A DNA stretch of 64,000 nt from an uncultured Bryobacteraceae bacterium (GTDB lineage: Bacteria > Acidobacteriota > Terriglobia > Bryobacterales > Bryobacteraceae). The translations under genes and the position numbers were made by a program. The stretch spans positions 358,399 to 422,398 of the forward strand of contig CALDSU010000004.1 of assembly GCA_937924525.1 (NCBI GenBank), given 5' to 3'. Under the pieces are notes generated by a model. That model did no database searches, was not told the DNA's origin, and worked only from the letters and a program-made list of their open reading frames with translations. This document shows positions 8,452-18,900 of this stretch, in pieces. Each line of letters starts with the position of its first letter. The first letter of the stretch is position 1.

Positions 8452-10293
8452 CTAGCGCAACAAGTCCCGATAAGCCTCTTCCAAGCCCGCCCGCTCCGCT
8501 ACCTGGCGCGGGAAGTTCGCGTCGCCGGGCTCGACGCCAAACCAGTTGCCATGTTCCTTGCAGGTCGCGATGCGATTCTGAGCGCGGTTGTTGTAGTTCA
8601 GGGGACGCGCCGGATGGCGGTCGTCGAGTGCTTTGACGCCGTGCACCAGGTTGCCGGTAACTTCGATGTGGCCGCTGCCTTCGTCGAGATAAATGCCGCC
8701 CGGCCAGCCGGGGTTGTCGTGGACGTAGTTGCCGCGAATCACCGTGCCAGGCTGGTTGCCGAGGGTGTAAATGCCGCCCCCATCCCACAGGGTGCGGCAG
8801 ACGCGGTAAATGTGATTATATTCGATCACGTTGTCGCGCGCGGGCGTGGGAGTGGAATAGCGAAACGGGATCCAGTAGGCGCCTCCCCCCTCGTCGGTTT
8901 CGCCCCAGCCCCAGCCCACGGAGATCCCACTATAGGGCAGGTCGCGGATCTCGTTGTGCGCCAGCCGCGTGCCGGCGGTGTAGCCGGCGAAGATGCCCAC
9001 GCCCGCCAGGTAGTAGTTGGCGGCGTCTTCGATCAAACAATTCACTACGGAATTGTTCCGGACCACGGCGCGGGGATCGGCCGGGTGGTGGTCCGTCACG
9101 TCGCCGATCTGAATCGCCGTGCCCGCGATGTCGCGAAACACCGAACCGGCAATGATATTGTGCGCGGACCCGAATTCCAGGTCGACGCCCGCGCCGCCCA
9201 GGTGGACGAAGCGGCAGCGTTCAAAGCGGATGTGCTCGGCGGCATGCAGCAAAACGTGCGCCGGGCTTTTGTGCGCCTCGCCGAACAGGGGACTGAACAG
9301 GGCTGGTTCGGCGCCGGTTTCCGCGCCGCCGTGACCGCTGCGGGCGATCAGGTTTTGCGGCATCACACGGAAGTTCGCTTGCAGATCGACGTGTCCAAGG
9401 CGGCTGGGCTCGGTCCACCCGGCGTGCGCGAACGTGATCCCCTCGAAACGGAGATGCCGCACGGGGGCGTCGAGCGAGCCGCGGACCTCCAGCAGGCGCT
9501 CGAGGCGCGGCGCGATCACCTCGGCCGACGCCATCGCCTCCCCATCGCGGGGCAGGTAATACAACGCGCGCGCGGCCGCGTCGTGATACCATTCGCCGGG
9601 TTCGTCGAGCAGTTCCAAAGCGTTTTCGAGGGCGGTGGGCAGGCCGATCTGTTTACCTTCTTTCAGGCGCGCCAGCGTAAACCAGGGCTCGGCCATACGG
9701 AGCAGCGTCGCCTCGCCCGAGCGTGCGGCGGCGTGGACCTTCAGGATATTCCGCTGCCACTGGAGGTCGTAGATCAGTTCCAGGGCGTCCACGTTCTTCC
9801 ATTGCGCCAGGGCTGCTCCTGGCACGCGGTAAGTATTGGGGGGCAGCAGTTCGATGCCCGGGGGCGCCGGTCCGCGGGCGCGCTGCGCCAGGCGGCCATT
9901 CACCCAAAGCTGGCGGAAGGCGCGCAGCGGCGCGGGAGCGCGCCACCACCGGCCTTCCTGTCTCCATCCCGTGATGCGGATGCCGCCGCTCAGCACGGGT
10001 TGTTCTCCCGGGTAGGCGCGATAGACGATCTGGCGTTCCCGCACTCCCGAATCGGCGGCATCGAAGACGAGGGGACGTTCCAGCGGGTGGAGACCGCCGC
10101 GGAGGAATACGACGACGTCTCCTCGAGCCTGCGGCAAGGCGGCGCGCGCCGCCGCGCGCGCCCGATCGACGGTGCGGAACGGCTGCTCGAGGGAGCCCGG
10201 AGCCAAGTCATCGCCTTGGGGGGATACGTAGAAGGGCTGGGCGAGAACCCAGAGGGGAGTCAGCAGAGCAAAGCAAAAGCGGAGAACTCGCAT
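8452..10293 (-). CDS. Secreted right-handed parallel beta-helix protein (polysaccharide-active-like)
   Basis: 613 aa from the chosen ATG, which begins a clear signal peptide (MRVLRFCFALLTPLWVLAQP). The reading frame extends 138 bp further upstream, but that stretch overlaps the previous gene and looks non-coding. The mature N-terminus has the FYVSPQGDD...PFRTVDRARAAARA segment typical of secreted beta-helix proteins. The second half shows repeating N-x-I/V turns (HNIIAGSVFRDI, VRNNSVVNCLIED, AHNEIRDLPYSGIS, IEYNHIYRV, IRGNYVHDN, VTGNLVHGV), as in pectate-lyase and chondroitinase-B-like folds. The polysaccharide is unknown. It follows the DUF4230 gene by 7 bp. Confidence 0.82.
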   Translation of the reverse strand: MRVLRFCFALLTPLWVLAQPFYVSPQGDDLAPGSLEQPFRTVDRARAAARAALPQARGDVVVFLRGGLHPLERPLVFDAADSGVRERQIVYRAYPGEQPVLSGGIRITGWRQEGRWWRAPAPLRAFRQLWVNGRLAQRARGPAPPGIELLPPNTYRVPGAALAQWKNVDALELIYDLQWQRNILKVHAAARSGEATLLRMAEPWFTLARLKEGKQIGLPTALENALELLDEPGEWYHDAAARALYYLPRDGEAMASAEVIAPRLERLLEVRGSLDAPVRHLRFEGITFAHAGWTEPSRLGHVDLQANFRVMPQNLIARSGHGGAETGAEPALFSPLFGEAHKSPAHVLLHAAEHIRFERCRFVHLGGAGVDLEFGSAHNIIAGSVFRDIAGTAIQIGDVTDHHPADPRAVVRNNSVVNCLIEDAANYYLAGVGIFAGYTAGTRLAHNEIRDLPYSGISVGWGWGETDEGGGAYWIPFRYSTPTPARDNVIEYNHIYRVCRTLWDGGGIYTLGNQPGTVIRGNYVHDNPGWPGGIYLDEGSGHIEVTGNLVHGVKALDDRHPARPLNYNNRAQNRIATCKEHGNWFGVEPGDANFPRQVAERAGLEEAYRDLLR

Positions 10294-10300
10294 CTTTGAT

Positions 10301-10906
10301 TTATGTCCCATGCAAAAACCGGACCGACTGCGCGCCCGCATTGCGGAGCAGGCTTTGGATCCCGGCCTCGACGCTGCGCCGGGCATGATCGAGAATACCC
10401 ATCTCGAGCGCGGCTTTCTCAATGGCTTCACGCGCGGCCAGGCGCGCCTGACGCTCCAGGTCCGGATTATAGGGGACCCAGGGCGTCCACCAGGTGATCT
10501 TCCGGTCCCAGACCTGGGTGTGGCGGTCGTCGATGACGATATGAAGAATGCGCGGCGGCGGCAGGCGAATGGCCCAGGCGCCGGGGCCCTCGCGCCGCAC
10601 GTCGACTTCCGACAGCGGAGTCAGGTCCACGCCGGCCAGGACTTCGGCCTGCACGATCAGGAGAATCTTCTCCGAACCGACCGGGATCTTCTTTTCCTCC
10701 AGGCCGATGACCTTCTGCACCACGTACTTGACGGAGACGATTTCCTGAAGTTGCTGAATCTGCCGGACCATGGCCGGCGGATCGGCCATGGGAGTGCGGG
10801 CGCTTCCCGCCGAGGAGCGCCGCAACCACACAAACACGCCCGCCGCCAGCAACATGCCGGCCAAGGCGCCCGCCAGCGCCCACCGCATTCGGGTGATCAG
10901 CATCAT
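10301..10906 (-). CDS. DUF4230 family membrane-anchored protein
   Basis: 201 aa with an N-terminal membrane segment (about 8-28, LAGALAGMLLAAGVFVWL) and a DUF4230-like body: an IVSVKYVVQKVIG strand, then LIVQAEVLAGVDL, followed by a C-terminal helical stretch rich in arginine and alanine. The family has no established function; members face the periplasm from one anchor. It begins ATGATG, so Met1 or Met2 may be used. It lies 7 bp upstream of the beta-helix gene on the same strand, probably one transcript. Confidence 0.75.
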   Translation of the reverse strand: MMLITRMRWALAGALAGMLLAAGVFVWLRRSSAGSARTPMADPPAMVRQIQQLQEIVSVKYVVQKVIGLEEKKIPVGSEKILLIVQAEVLAGVDLTPLSEVDVRREGPGAWAIRLPPPRILHIVIDDRHTQVWDRKITWWTPWVPYNPDLERQARLAAREAIEKAALEMGILDHARRSVEAGIQSLLRNAGAQSVRFLHGT

Positions 10907-11009
10907 CTCCCATGCTAGCCCGCACCGGCCGCGAAGCGGGGCCCCAGGCGAAAACTGCGGCGCCGCGTCGAGCCGCGGTTTGGTACCCTAATCCAAGTCA
11001 GGTCCGGCC

Positions 11010-11141
11010 ATGAGGATGAGAAGAACCATTGCCGTCGCGTTTGTTTTGGTGGGCTTGTGGCTTTCCGCCTGCGCGGAAAGGCACGTGGTGCAGACTCCGG
11101 TGCCGCCCCCTCCCCCGAGGACGAACTGGAACGGCCGGTAG
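11010..11141 (+). CDS. Small proline-rich lipoprotein, 43 aa
   Basis: A short plus-strand gene. It begins MRMRRT, has a hydrophobic h-region (IAVAFVLVGLWL) and a clean lipobox LSAC with Cys21 as the lipidation site. The mature part is only 23 residues, AERHVVQTPV followed by five prolines and RTNWNGR. Lipobox, positive N-terminus and length fit a real small lipoprotein. It is 8 bp before a 21-bp tandem repeat and upstream of the cyclase operon, and may be the first gene of that transcript. Function unknown. Confidence 0.6.
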   Translation: MRMRRTIAVAFVLVGLWLSACAERHVVQTPVPPPPPRTNWNGR

Positions 11142-11148
11142 GAGCCGG

Positions 11149-11190
11149 TGAGACTTTGGCGCCTAAAATTGAGACTTTGGCGCCTAAAAT
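11149..11190 (+). repeat. 21-bp perfect tandem repeat, two copies, before the cyclase gene
   Basis: Two identical 21-bp units (11149-11169 and 11170-11190) begin TGAGACTTTGG and end CGCCTAAAAT. Each contains the palindromic core GGCGCC and a TAAAAT that resembles a -10 box. The second TAAAAT ends 6 bp before the GTG and 12 bp before the ATG of the cyclase gene. It could be a doubled operator, a duplicated promoter, or a simple slippage duplication. Confidence 0.85.
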
Positions 11191-11196
11191 AAAGCG

Positions 11197-13101
11197 GTGG
11201 CCATGAAACCAGGGCTTTCGCGGAAACGGAAACGCCTGGCGGCGTTGACCCTAATCGTGCTGCTCAGCGTGGCCGGGACGGTTTCCGCGGCGAATACTCG
11301 TCTGTTCCAGTTGGTGCAACTGAAGTTTCAGGATCTCCATTTCCTGGTCCGCGGCCGGTTGCCGGTGGAAGACATCGTGCTGGTCACCATCGACCCGAAG
11401 ACGCTGGGCAAGTACAAGGAATTGCTGGTTTTCTGGCACAAATACTACGCTCGCGCCATGGAGGCCGCGGCTCAAGGCGGAGCCAAGGTAATGGGCTTGG
11501 ACGTCGCCTTTGTCGTGCCGGTGGATGAGACGTACCACGTGGACCACGACAGCCGCCTGGCGGCGGCGCTGGTGGCCACCGCCCCAACGATGCCCGTCGT
11601 CGTCGGGTACGTGCCGGAAGCCATGCAGAAGCAGCAGGAATGGCCGGTGCCGGTCAATATGCTCGCCAACGCGCTGGGTCTGGCCGGATATGCCAATCTG
11701 ACGGTGGACGAGGATGACTTTGTCCGCACGCAGGAGTTGACCGAAGAACCAACGCCGGGCGCCGAGGAGTTGGGCGCGCGTTCGCTGGCGATGCGCGTCG
11801 CGGAAAAGTTCCGAGGCGAGGACGCCCGCTGGCAGGGGGAGGAGTTGGTCTGGCAGGGTCGGACGATCCCGGTGCTGCGTGGACAGAGGAAGATCTACAT
11901 CAACTATGCCGGACCGCCAGGAACCGTGCCCAGTGTCTCCCTGGCGGACCTGATCGAAGCCGCCGACCGGGGCGACTGGCCCCAGGTCGAACGCTGGGTG
12001 AAAGGCAAGGCGGTATTGCTGGGTCCCGATTACGAAGAGGACCGTCACGCCACGCCCTACTACACTCTCTTTGGCGGCTCCCAGCGGGACGAAACAGGCC
12101 GCCGGGTCTTCTGGAACACCGCCGGCGTGGAGATTCACGCCAATACGCTCCGCACGCTGCTCACCGGCGAATACCTGGTTCCCGTCAAGGGCTGGATTCA
12201 CCTGCTGATGCTGTTCGCGGTGACCGTTTCGACCGTGACCATTGTGGCGCGCTACCAGGCGGTGCGGGGCGGCATTGCCTTGGCGCTGGCGATCCTGGTC
12301 ACCGGCGGGGTCACCCACCTGTTCTTCCGGCAGGGCGTGCTGATCTCCACATCGCAGTTGCTGCTGGCCTGTCTGCTGGCGCTGATCGGCACCTCCATCT
12401 ATCGCATGCTGACGGCGGAGAAACGTGGCGCGTTCTTCCAAAGCGCGATTCAGGTGTTCGTGGGCAAGCAACTGGCGCGCAGCCTCTCGGAAAGCGAAGC
12501 CATCTCGCTGTCGGGCCGCCGTCAGAATGTGACCATCCTGTTCACCGACATCCGGGGCTTCACGGCGTTCTGCGAATCGAAAGATCCGGCGGCGGTGGTC
12601 GATTTATTGAACGAATACCTGGGTGAGATGGTCTCGCGCATTGTCAAATATCGGGGGCATGTCAACAAGTTCATTGGGGATGGAATTCTGGCGATGTTCA
12701 CCGATGAGGATGAAGGCGCCGAGCCGGGCGACCATCCGGTTCGCGCGGTCCGTTGCGCGACGGAGATGGTGCAGGTGCGGGTAGGCAGTTTCCGCACCGG
12801 CGCGGGTCTGCATACCGGGGACGCGGTTGTCGGCAACGTTGGCTCGCGGGACAAAATGGAGTACACCGTCCTGGGCGACACGGTGAATCTGGCGTCGCGC
12901 CTGGAGAGCATGAACAAGGAAATGAAGACCCGGTTGATCCTCAGCCAGGCTACGTACGAGGGGCTCAAGGGCCAGGTGGAAACCGTCCTCTTGGGGCAGG
13001 TGCCCGTGCGGGGCAAGACGCTGCCGCTCAACGTGTACACCGTAAAGGAGTTGGTTGCGTCCAACGTCCCGGAGGTGGGGGCGGCCGCCGCGAAGCACTG
13101 A
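11197..13101 (+). CDS. CHASE2-domain membrane adenylate cyclase (class III)
   Basis: 634 aa from GTG; ATG at 11203 gives 632 aa and is equally possible. Order: N-terminal membrane segment (about 14-32), extracytoplasmic CHASE2 sensor domain (about 35-320), three membrane segments (about 333-412), then a class III nucleotide cyclase domain (about 440-620). Both metal-binding aspartates are present (Asp451 in FTDIRGF, Asp495 in FIGDGILAMF). Lys491 and Asp561 are the purine-selecting pair of adenylate cyclases, and Asn564 and Arg568 are in place, so the protein looks active and makes cAMP. The caspase/TPR gene begins 4 bp after it, so signalling and effector proteins are likely co-translated. 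Confidence 0.9.
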   Translation: MAMKPGLSRKRKRLAALTLIVLLSVAGTVSAANTRLFQLVQLKFQDLHFLVRGRLPVEDIVLVTIDPKTLGKYKELLVFWHKYYARAMEAAAQGGAKVMGLDVAFVVPVDETYHVDHDSRLAAALVATAPTMPVVVGYVPEAMQKQQEWPVPVNMLANALGLAGYANLTVDEDDFVRTQELTEEPTPGAEELGARSLAMRVAEKFRGEDARWQGEELVWQGRTIPVLRGQRKIYINYAGPPGTVPSVSLADLIEAADRGDWPQVERWVKGKAVLLGPDYEEDRHATPYYTLFGGSQRDETGRRVFWNTAGVEIHANTLRTLLTGEYLVPVKGWIHLLMLFAVTVSTVTIVARYQAVRGGIALALAILVTGGVTHLFFRQGVLISTSQLLLACLLALIGTSIYRMLTAEKRGAFFQSAIQVFVGKQLARSLSESEAISLSGRRQNVTILFTDIRGFTAFCESKDPAAVVDLLNEYLGEMVSRIVKYRGHVNKFIGDGILAMFTDEDEGAEPGDHPVRAVRCATEMVQVRVGSFRTGAGLHTGDAVVGNVGSRDKMEYTVLGDTVNLASRLESMNKEMKTRLILSQATYEGLKGQVETVLLGQVPVRGKTLPLNVYTVKELVASNVPEVGAAAAKH

Positions 13102-13105
13102 GCGA

Positions 13106-15925
13106 ATGATGGGGAATCGGAAAAGACCAGTTGGTTGCGCTCTGCTGGCGGTCTGGATTGCCGCGGCGGCGCTGGCGGCGGTGCAGCGCGAAGAGCCGGT
13201 GGGCTTGGTGCTGCTGCCCGGCGGAGCAAAGCTGGTCCGGGCGGGAGTCGAGACGCCGCTGGCGGCCAAGGCCGGGGATGTGCTGTTTGCCGGGGACGCC
13301 TTAAGGACGGAGACCGGCCCAGCGTCCTTCCTGTTTTGCCCGCAGAAGTCCTCTCAGAGTCTGGCTGCCGGCGGCGAAGTCCTGCTGGAGTCCAAACAAC
13401 TGAAAGTGAAAGCCGGCAAACTCACTGATCAGAAGTCCGTGAACGCCTGTTTTCTGCCGCCGGTGGTCCGGGTGGCGCTGGCGAGCCAGCAGCATTACGG
13501 GGTGAGCATGACGCGCGGCGGCGCCGAGGAGCCGCCGTTCGAAGCCACGCCGCCTGAGAAATGGCCGACCGGCCTGGCCGCCGAGATGAAGCCCATGGAC
13601 GACGCCCTGGCCGCCGACGCCAACGATACCGCCGCCCGCCTGGCGCGAGCGGCGCTGCTCGAGAAATACCAACTCTCCGCCGACGCGCTGGCCGAGTATC
13701 GCAAGGTGGCGCCTGCCTTGCCGGACGCGGTGTGGATCAAGGGCAAGATCTTTGAACTGGCCGAAGCGGTGACGAACGCGGCGGCGTTGGCCAAGGCGCG
13801 CGCGCCGACGGGCGGGCAGACGTACGCGTTGCTGGTAGGCGTTTCGAAATACCAGAAGCTGCCGCAGGACCAGTGGCTGCAATTCGCGCACGCCGACGCC
13901 ACCGTGTTCGAGCAATATCTGCGCAGCCCCCGCGGCGGGGGATTGCCCGCCGAGAATGTAGCCATTCTGACCGACGAGAAAGCCACCACCGCGGCCTTGC
14001 GAAACGCCTTCCAAACTTTTCTGAAAGGCCGGGCGGGGAAGAACGACACCGTGATCGTGATGCTGGCCGGGCACGGCACCGTGGAGGTGCCGGGCAGCAG
14101 GGGCGCGTTCATTCTGACGTACGACTCGGATCCGCAGGACCTGTCCGGCTCAGCCCTGCCGATGGAAGAAGTGCAGAAACTGGTTGAGGAAGAACTCACG
14201 CAAGTCGGACGCGTGGCGTTGTTTGTCGACGTGTGCCGCGCCGGCGTGATCGGCACCATCAGGAACACCAACGTCAACCGGATGGTGGAGCAACTCGGCG
14301 ATGCCGAGGGGCAGATGTTCGGCCTTATGGCGAGCCGTCCGCGCGAACTCTCAATCGAAGGCCCGCAATTCGGCGGCGGCCACGGCGCCTTCAGCTATTT
14401 TGTGCTGAAGGGGCTGAACGGCGAGGCGGACAAGAACAGCGACCAGATCGTGGACGTCAACGAGCTGATCTCCTACGTGCAGACCAAGGTGCCCGAGGCC
14501 ACGCAAGATAAGCAGCATCCGCGCGAGTTCGGCACCTTCGATAACGCGCTGCCGCTCGCGGACGTCAACAAACCGGGGATCAACCTGGCGCGGGCGCGCT
14601 TCCCGCTCGTTTACGATTCCGCGGGGGAGGCGCTCTATCTGGCGGCGGCGCAGGCCGCGCCGGGAGCGCTGAGTTCGGAAACGCAGCGTGCCGTCGCCCG
14701 CCTCGACGAGGCGATCGCCGCGGGCCGCTTCGAGCCGCGGCAGGCGGACAGTGCGTTCGCGGCGCTGCGCGAACTGGAGCGTCTGCTTCCGCCCGAGCGG
14801 CTGCTGCTCGCAAAGAACAAAGTCCGCGTGGCGCTCGAGGACCGCGGCCAGCAGGTGATCCTGCGCTATCTCACCGGCGACCAGGCGCCGCAGACCAGGG
14901 ACGACTTCGCGCGCGGGGCTACACTCTACAGCCATGCCCGCCTGCTGACCCCGGAGTCGCTGTTTCTGGACGCGCGCGAATCCTTCTGCCGGGGCCGCAC
15001 GCTGCTGTTCGACAAGCAATTTTCCCAGTCGGTGGATCTGCTGGAGCGCGCGGTGCGGCTGGACCCGCAGGGAGCGCAGTCGTACAACGCGCTGGGCATC
15101 GCGTATCTGGAACAGGCGCGGTACCAGGAGGCGATCCCGGCGTTTCGCGACGCCATCCGCCTGGCGCCGCACTGGTCGTATCCCCTGCATAACCTGGCGC
15201 TGGCGTACACCGAAACCGGCGACTACCAGGCCGCGATTCGCTCCTACGAACAAGCCATGCGCCTGACGCCACAGTATGCATATCTGCCCTACAACCTGGG
15301 CCTGGTCTACCAGCGGCTCAACCGGCGCCGCGATGCCGAACGGTTCTACCGGAGGGCGATCGCGCTGGCGCCGGATTCCGGCGAGCCGTACAACGCGCTG
15401 GGTTCGCTGAAAGCGTTCAGTGGAAAGGCGCGCGAAGCCGAAGGGCTGTACCGGACAGCGCTCGAGAAGAACCCGAAGTTGCTGCCCGCGCGCCACAATC
15501 TGGCCCTGCTGCTGGCCGGGGAGCGGGACCGCCGCGGCGAGGCGATCGCGTTGTGGCGGGAAAACCTGCGTCTGGACCCGGCGTTTCTGCCCTCGCGGCT
15601 CAGTCTGGCGGAAGCGCTGGATGATCCGCAGGCGGCGGCGGCCGAGTACCGCGCGGTCCTGCGCGAACGGCCGGAATACGTAGCCGCACGGCTGGCGCTG
15701 GCGGTGGCGCTTGCCAAGGCGGGTGACGCGGCGGCGGCGCTTGCCGAATTGCGGGAGGCCGAGCGGCTCGAACCGGACAACCCACGGGTCGCCGAACGGA
15801 TCGCGGACCTGGAGCGCAGCCTGGGGCACACGGCCGAAGCGACCGCGGCGTACCGCAAGGCCCTCGAGCTGAGCCGGGATGCGGAGACGCGCAAGCGGCT
15901 CCGGAAGAAGGCGGACGCCCAGTGA
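13106..15925 (+). CDS. Secreted FecR-like / caspase (C14) / TPR-repeat protein
   Basis: 939 aa. The frame is open for 51 bp further upstream inside the cyclase gene, but MMGNRKRP starts a good signal peptide (cleavage near ALAA). A FecR-like segment follows (AAKAGDVLFAGDALRTETG, about 45-80). The caspase-like peptidase domain spans about 230-500, with His323 in LAGHGT and Cys377 in VDVCRAG, so the catalytic dyad is complete. From about 610 to the end there are at least six TPR units (such as AQSYNALGIAYLEQARYQEA and YAYLPYNLGLVYQRLNRRRD). Caspase-TPR proteins occur in signalling and programmed-death systems of complex bacteria, but the substrate is unknown. It lies between the cyclase (4-bp gap) and the receptor (4-bp overlap). 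Confidence 0.88.
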   Translation: MMGNRKRPVGCALLAVWIAAAALAAVQREEPVGLVLLPGGAKLVRAGVETPLAAKAGDVLFAGDALRTETGPASFLFCPQKSSQSLAAGGEVLLESKQLKVKAGKLTDQKSVNACFLPPVVRVALASQQHYGVSMTRGGAEEPPFEATPPEKWPTGLAAEMKPMDDALAADANDTAARLARAALLEKYQLSADALAEYRKVAPALPDAVWIKGKIFELAEAVTNAAALAKARAPTGGQTYALLVGVSKYQKLPQDQWLQFAHADATVFEQYLRSPRGGGLPAENVAILTDEKATTAALRNAFQTFLKGRAGKNDTVIVMLAGHGTVEVPGSRGAFILTYDSDPQDLSGSALPMEEVQKLVEEELTQVGRVALFVDVCRAGVIGTIRNTNVNRMVEQLGDAEGQMFGLMASRPRELSIEGPQFGGGHGAFSYFVLKGLNGEADKNSDQIVDVNELISYVQTKVPEATQDKQHPREFGTFDNALPLADVNKPGINLARARFPLVYDSAGEALYLAAAQAAPGALSSETQRAVARLDEAIAAGRFEPRQADSAFAALRELERLLPPERLLLAKNKVRVALEDRGQQVILRYLTGDQAPQTRDDFARGATLYSHARLLTPESLFLDARESFCRGRTLLFDKQFSQSVDLLERAVRLDPQGAQSYNALGIAYLEQARYQEAIPAFRDAIRLAPHWSYPLHNLALAYTETGDYQAAIRSYEQAMRLTPQYAYLPYNLGLVYQRLNRRRDAERFYRRAIALAPDSGEPYNALGSLKAFSGKAREAEGLYRTALEKNPKLLPARHNLALLLAGERDRRGEAIALWRENLRLDPAFLPSRLSLAEALDDPQAAAAEYRAVLRERPEYVAARLALAVALAKAGDAAAALAELREAERLEPDNPRVAERIADLERSLGHTAEATAAYRKALELSRDAETRKRLRKKADAQ

Positions 15926-18900
15926 CGGCGCGGCTGGTCCGGTTGGCTGGGGTGGTGGGACTGGCGGCGCTTCCCGCGGCCGCGCAGACGACGCAGGGCC
16001 TCATCGCCGGCAACGTGCGGCACGCGCGCACCGGCGCGCCCCTCGCGCAGGCCACGGTCGCTTATGTCCACCAACGTACGGGAAACGGCGGTACGGCGGC
16101 GACCGACGCCGGAGGCGGTTACTTCCTGCCGCTGCTCTCGCCGGGCGTGTATCGATTGCGGGTGACCGCGCCGCAGTTTCAGCCGCAAGAGGTGCAGGAA
16201 TTGGAACTGCCGGTGGCCGGGCGTCTGGAGGTCAGTTTCGCGTTGCGCCCCCTGAACGATGTCTGGGAGAGCGGCCAGTATCGCAGCGTGTTCCTGCCGG
16301 GTTCGCGTACCATCGTCACTTTCTTCGGACCCGACGTGGACTCCAGCCGGTCGGGGACGTTCGAAGCCGTGCGCGGGCAGCGAGGCGCGCTGGAATCGAC
16401 GCTGTCGGAAGTGATCCACCCCCAACTGGTGCGCGACCTCCCGCTCGCCGGGCGCGACGTTTACACGATGCTGGCTACCCAACCTGGCGTCACCGCCGAC
16501 GCCGGCACCTCGCGCGGGCTGGGGCTCTCGGCGATGGGCCAGCGTCCCTCCGCGGCGAATTTTCTTTTGGACGGCCTCGAAAACAACAACTACCTGGTCA
16601 GCGGACCGCTCACGGCCGTGGCGCCCGAAGCGATCCAGGAATACCGGGTCTCGACGAATAACTTCTCGGCCGAATACGGCCGCACCGCCGGGTTCGTCGC
16701 CAACGCCGTCAGCAAAGCGGGCGGGAATCAGTTCCACGGGCTGGGCTACTTCTACCTGAAGAACGACGCCCTGAACGCCAACGGCTTCCAGGAGAACCGC
16801 GCCGGCCTGCCGCGTCCCCCCGCCAAGGAGCGCCAGATGGGGTTCCAGGCGGGCGGACCGATCCTGCGCGACCGGCTGTTTTTTTCGGCCGCCTTCGAGC
16901 ACCTGCGGAGCCGCGGCCGCCAGCAGGAAGTCACGCTCCGCCTGCCTACGCCCGATTACACCCGGTTTGTGTTTGCCGCTTCGCCCGGCGCCCGGCTGTT
17001 CCAGCAGTTCGGCACGCCGGCGCCATCCAACGGGGATTTCCGGATCGATCTGCCTTTCGCGCCGCCCGTCTCGATTGATCGGCCGCTCTCGATCCTGCGC
17101 GTGGACTCCGCGCCGCGTTCGGGGCGGGACCGCTGGATGGGCCGCTATTCACTCGGCCGCATTAGCCGCCCGGATTTCCTCTGGTCACCGTACCCGGACT
17201 TCGTCTCCGGACTGAACCAGGACATCGACAGCGGGGCGGTCAATTACACGCGCACCCTGCGGCCCGGTTTGTTGAACGAACTGAAGGCCGGCTACAGCCG
17301 GGACAAGCTGGGGTGGGAACGCGCCCGGCCGGAAATTCCAACCCTGGACGTGATCGATGGCAACAGCCGGGTGATCATGCCGGGCAGCCTGGCGGCGTAC
17401 GGATACCGCAATCGCAGCCGTACCTGGGAACTGCTGGACAGCCTGACCTGGGTCCGAGGGCGTCACCTGGCGACGTTTGGCGGAGGCCTGTTGTGGCGTT
17501 CCACCGACGGTTACCTGTCGATCGGGCGGGACGGCTACTATCAGTTTGGATCCAGCGTCAGCAACGGCCTGATCGATTTCGCGCTGGCCACTCCCCGGCA
17601 GTTTCTTGCGGCCGTGGACCTGAATCCGAACCCGCTGCGCACGCCGGACTTTTCCCGCGAATACCGGTATCGCCAATCCTCGTTCTTCGCGCAGGATACC
17701 TACCGGCTGTCCCGGCGCCTGACTCTGAATTTCGGGCTGCGGTACGAAAACTTTGGAGCGCCGCGAAACACCGGCGCGGTCAAGGACGCCATCCTCCGAC
17801 CGGGTCCCGGCGTCACCTCCGAACAGCGGCTGTTGAGCGGCGGCGTCGAGTTTCCCGGCGGAGGCAGCCAGCGCCTCTATGCGGGCGACGCCAACGATTG
17901 GGCCGGGCGCTTCGGCTTCTCGTATGACCTGACGGGACGGGGGCGCACGCTGGTCCGGGGCGCGTTTGGCGTCTTCTACGACCGCCCGTTCGACAACCTT
18001 TGGCAGAACGTGCGGGCAAACCGGGTCAGGGTCCCGGTGTTTATTCCCAGCGGCACGGTGGACTTCCTGGAGCCGATTTCCCAGGCGCTCGGCCGGTATC
18101 AGCGCCAGGCCGAACTGGCGGTGAGCGGGGCGCTGTTCCCTGGGGCCACCTACTTCCGCCCGGAGATCCGCACGGCTTACGCGCAGACCTATTTCTACGG
18201 CGTGCAGCATCTGCTGGCCGAGTCGTGGAGCGTCGAAATCAACGGCGCGGGCTCGCTCGGGCGAAAACTGCTGGTCACCGACACCTGGAACCGCAGCCTC
18301 GCCGCGCCGTACGGCTACGTGGCCTACCGCGACAGCCAGGGGCTCGCGAACTACCAGGGGCTGACCGCCATCGCGCGGTATCGCGGGCGGCGCGCGCAGT
18401 TCCAGGCGGCGTACACGTTCAGCCACGCCATCGACCACCAGAGCGAACCGCTGCAGGGCGACTTCTTCAACCTGAGCTTTACCGGACTTTCCGGCGGCGG
18501 CGGGCGGGCGCTGCGCGCGGCCTTCCTCCGGGAAGGCGACCTGCGCCGGGAGCGGGGCTCTTCGGATTTCGACCAGCGGCACAACCTGGTCTTCTTCTCG
18601 GTGTGGGAACTCCCGGCGGCGTCAGGCTCGCGCTGGCATGTGCTGCTGCGCGACTGGCGCGTGGCGCAGCTGGCTGCGTTCCGCTCCGGTTTTCCGTTCT
18701 CCCTGAGCGCGCCCTCGACGCCGGATCCGGTCACCGGCGAGCTGTTTTTCAACAACCGCCCGGACGTGGTGAACCCCGGCGCGGTGTGGCTGGATCCCGC
18801 ACCGAACGTCGCCGGCGGCCGGCTGCTGCTGAATCGCGCCGCCTTCCGCGAACCCGCCGGGGCGGGGAACCTGGGACGCAACGCGCTCCGCGGTCCGGGG

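Noticed and set aside
14351..15829. 492-codon minus-strand frame opposite the caspase/TPR gene
   Set aside because: Antisense frame to the TPR region with no recognisable domain; the sense strand gives clear caspase and TPR motifs.
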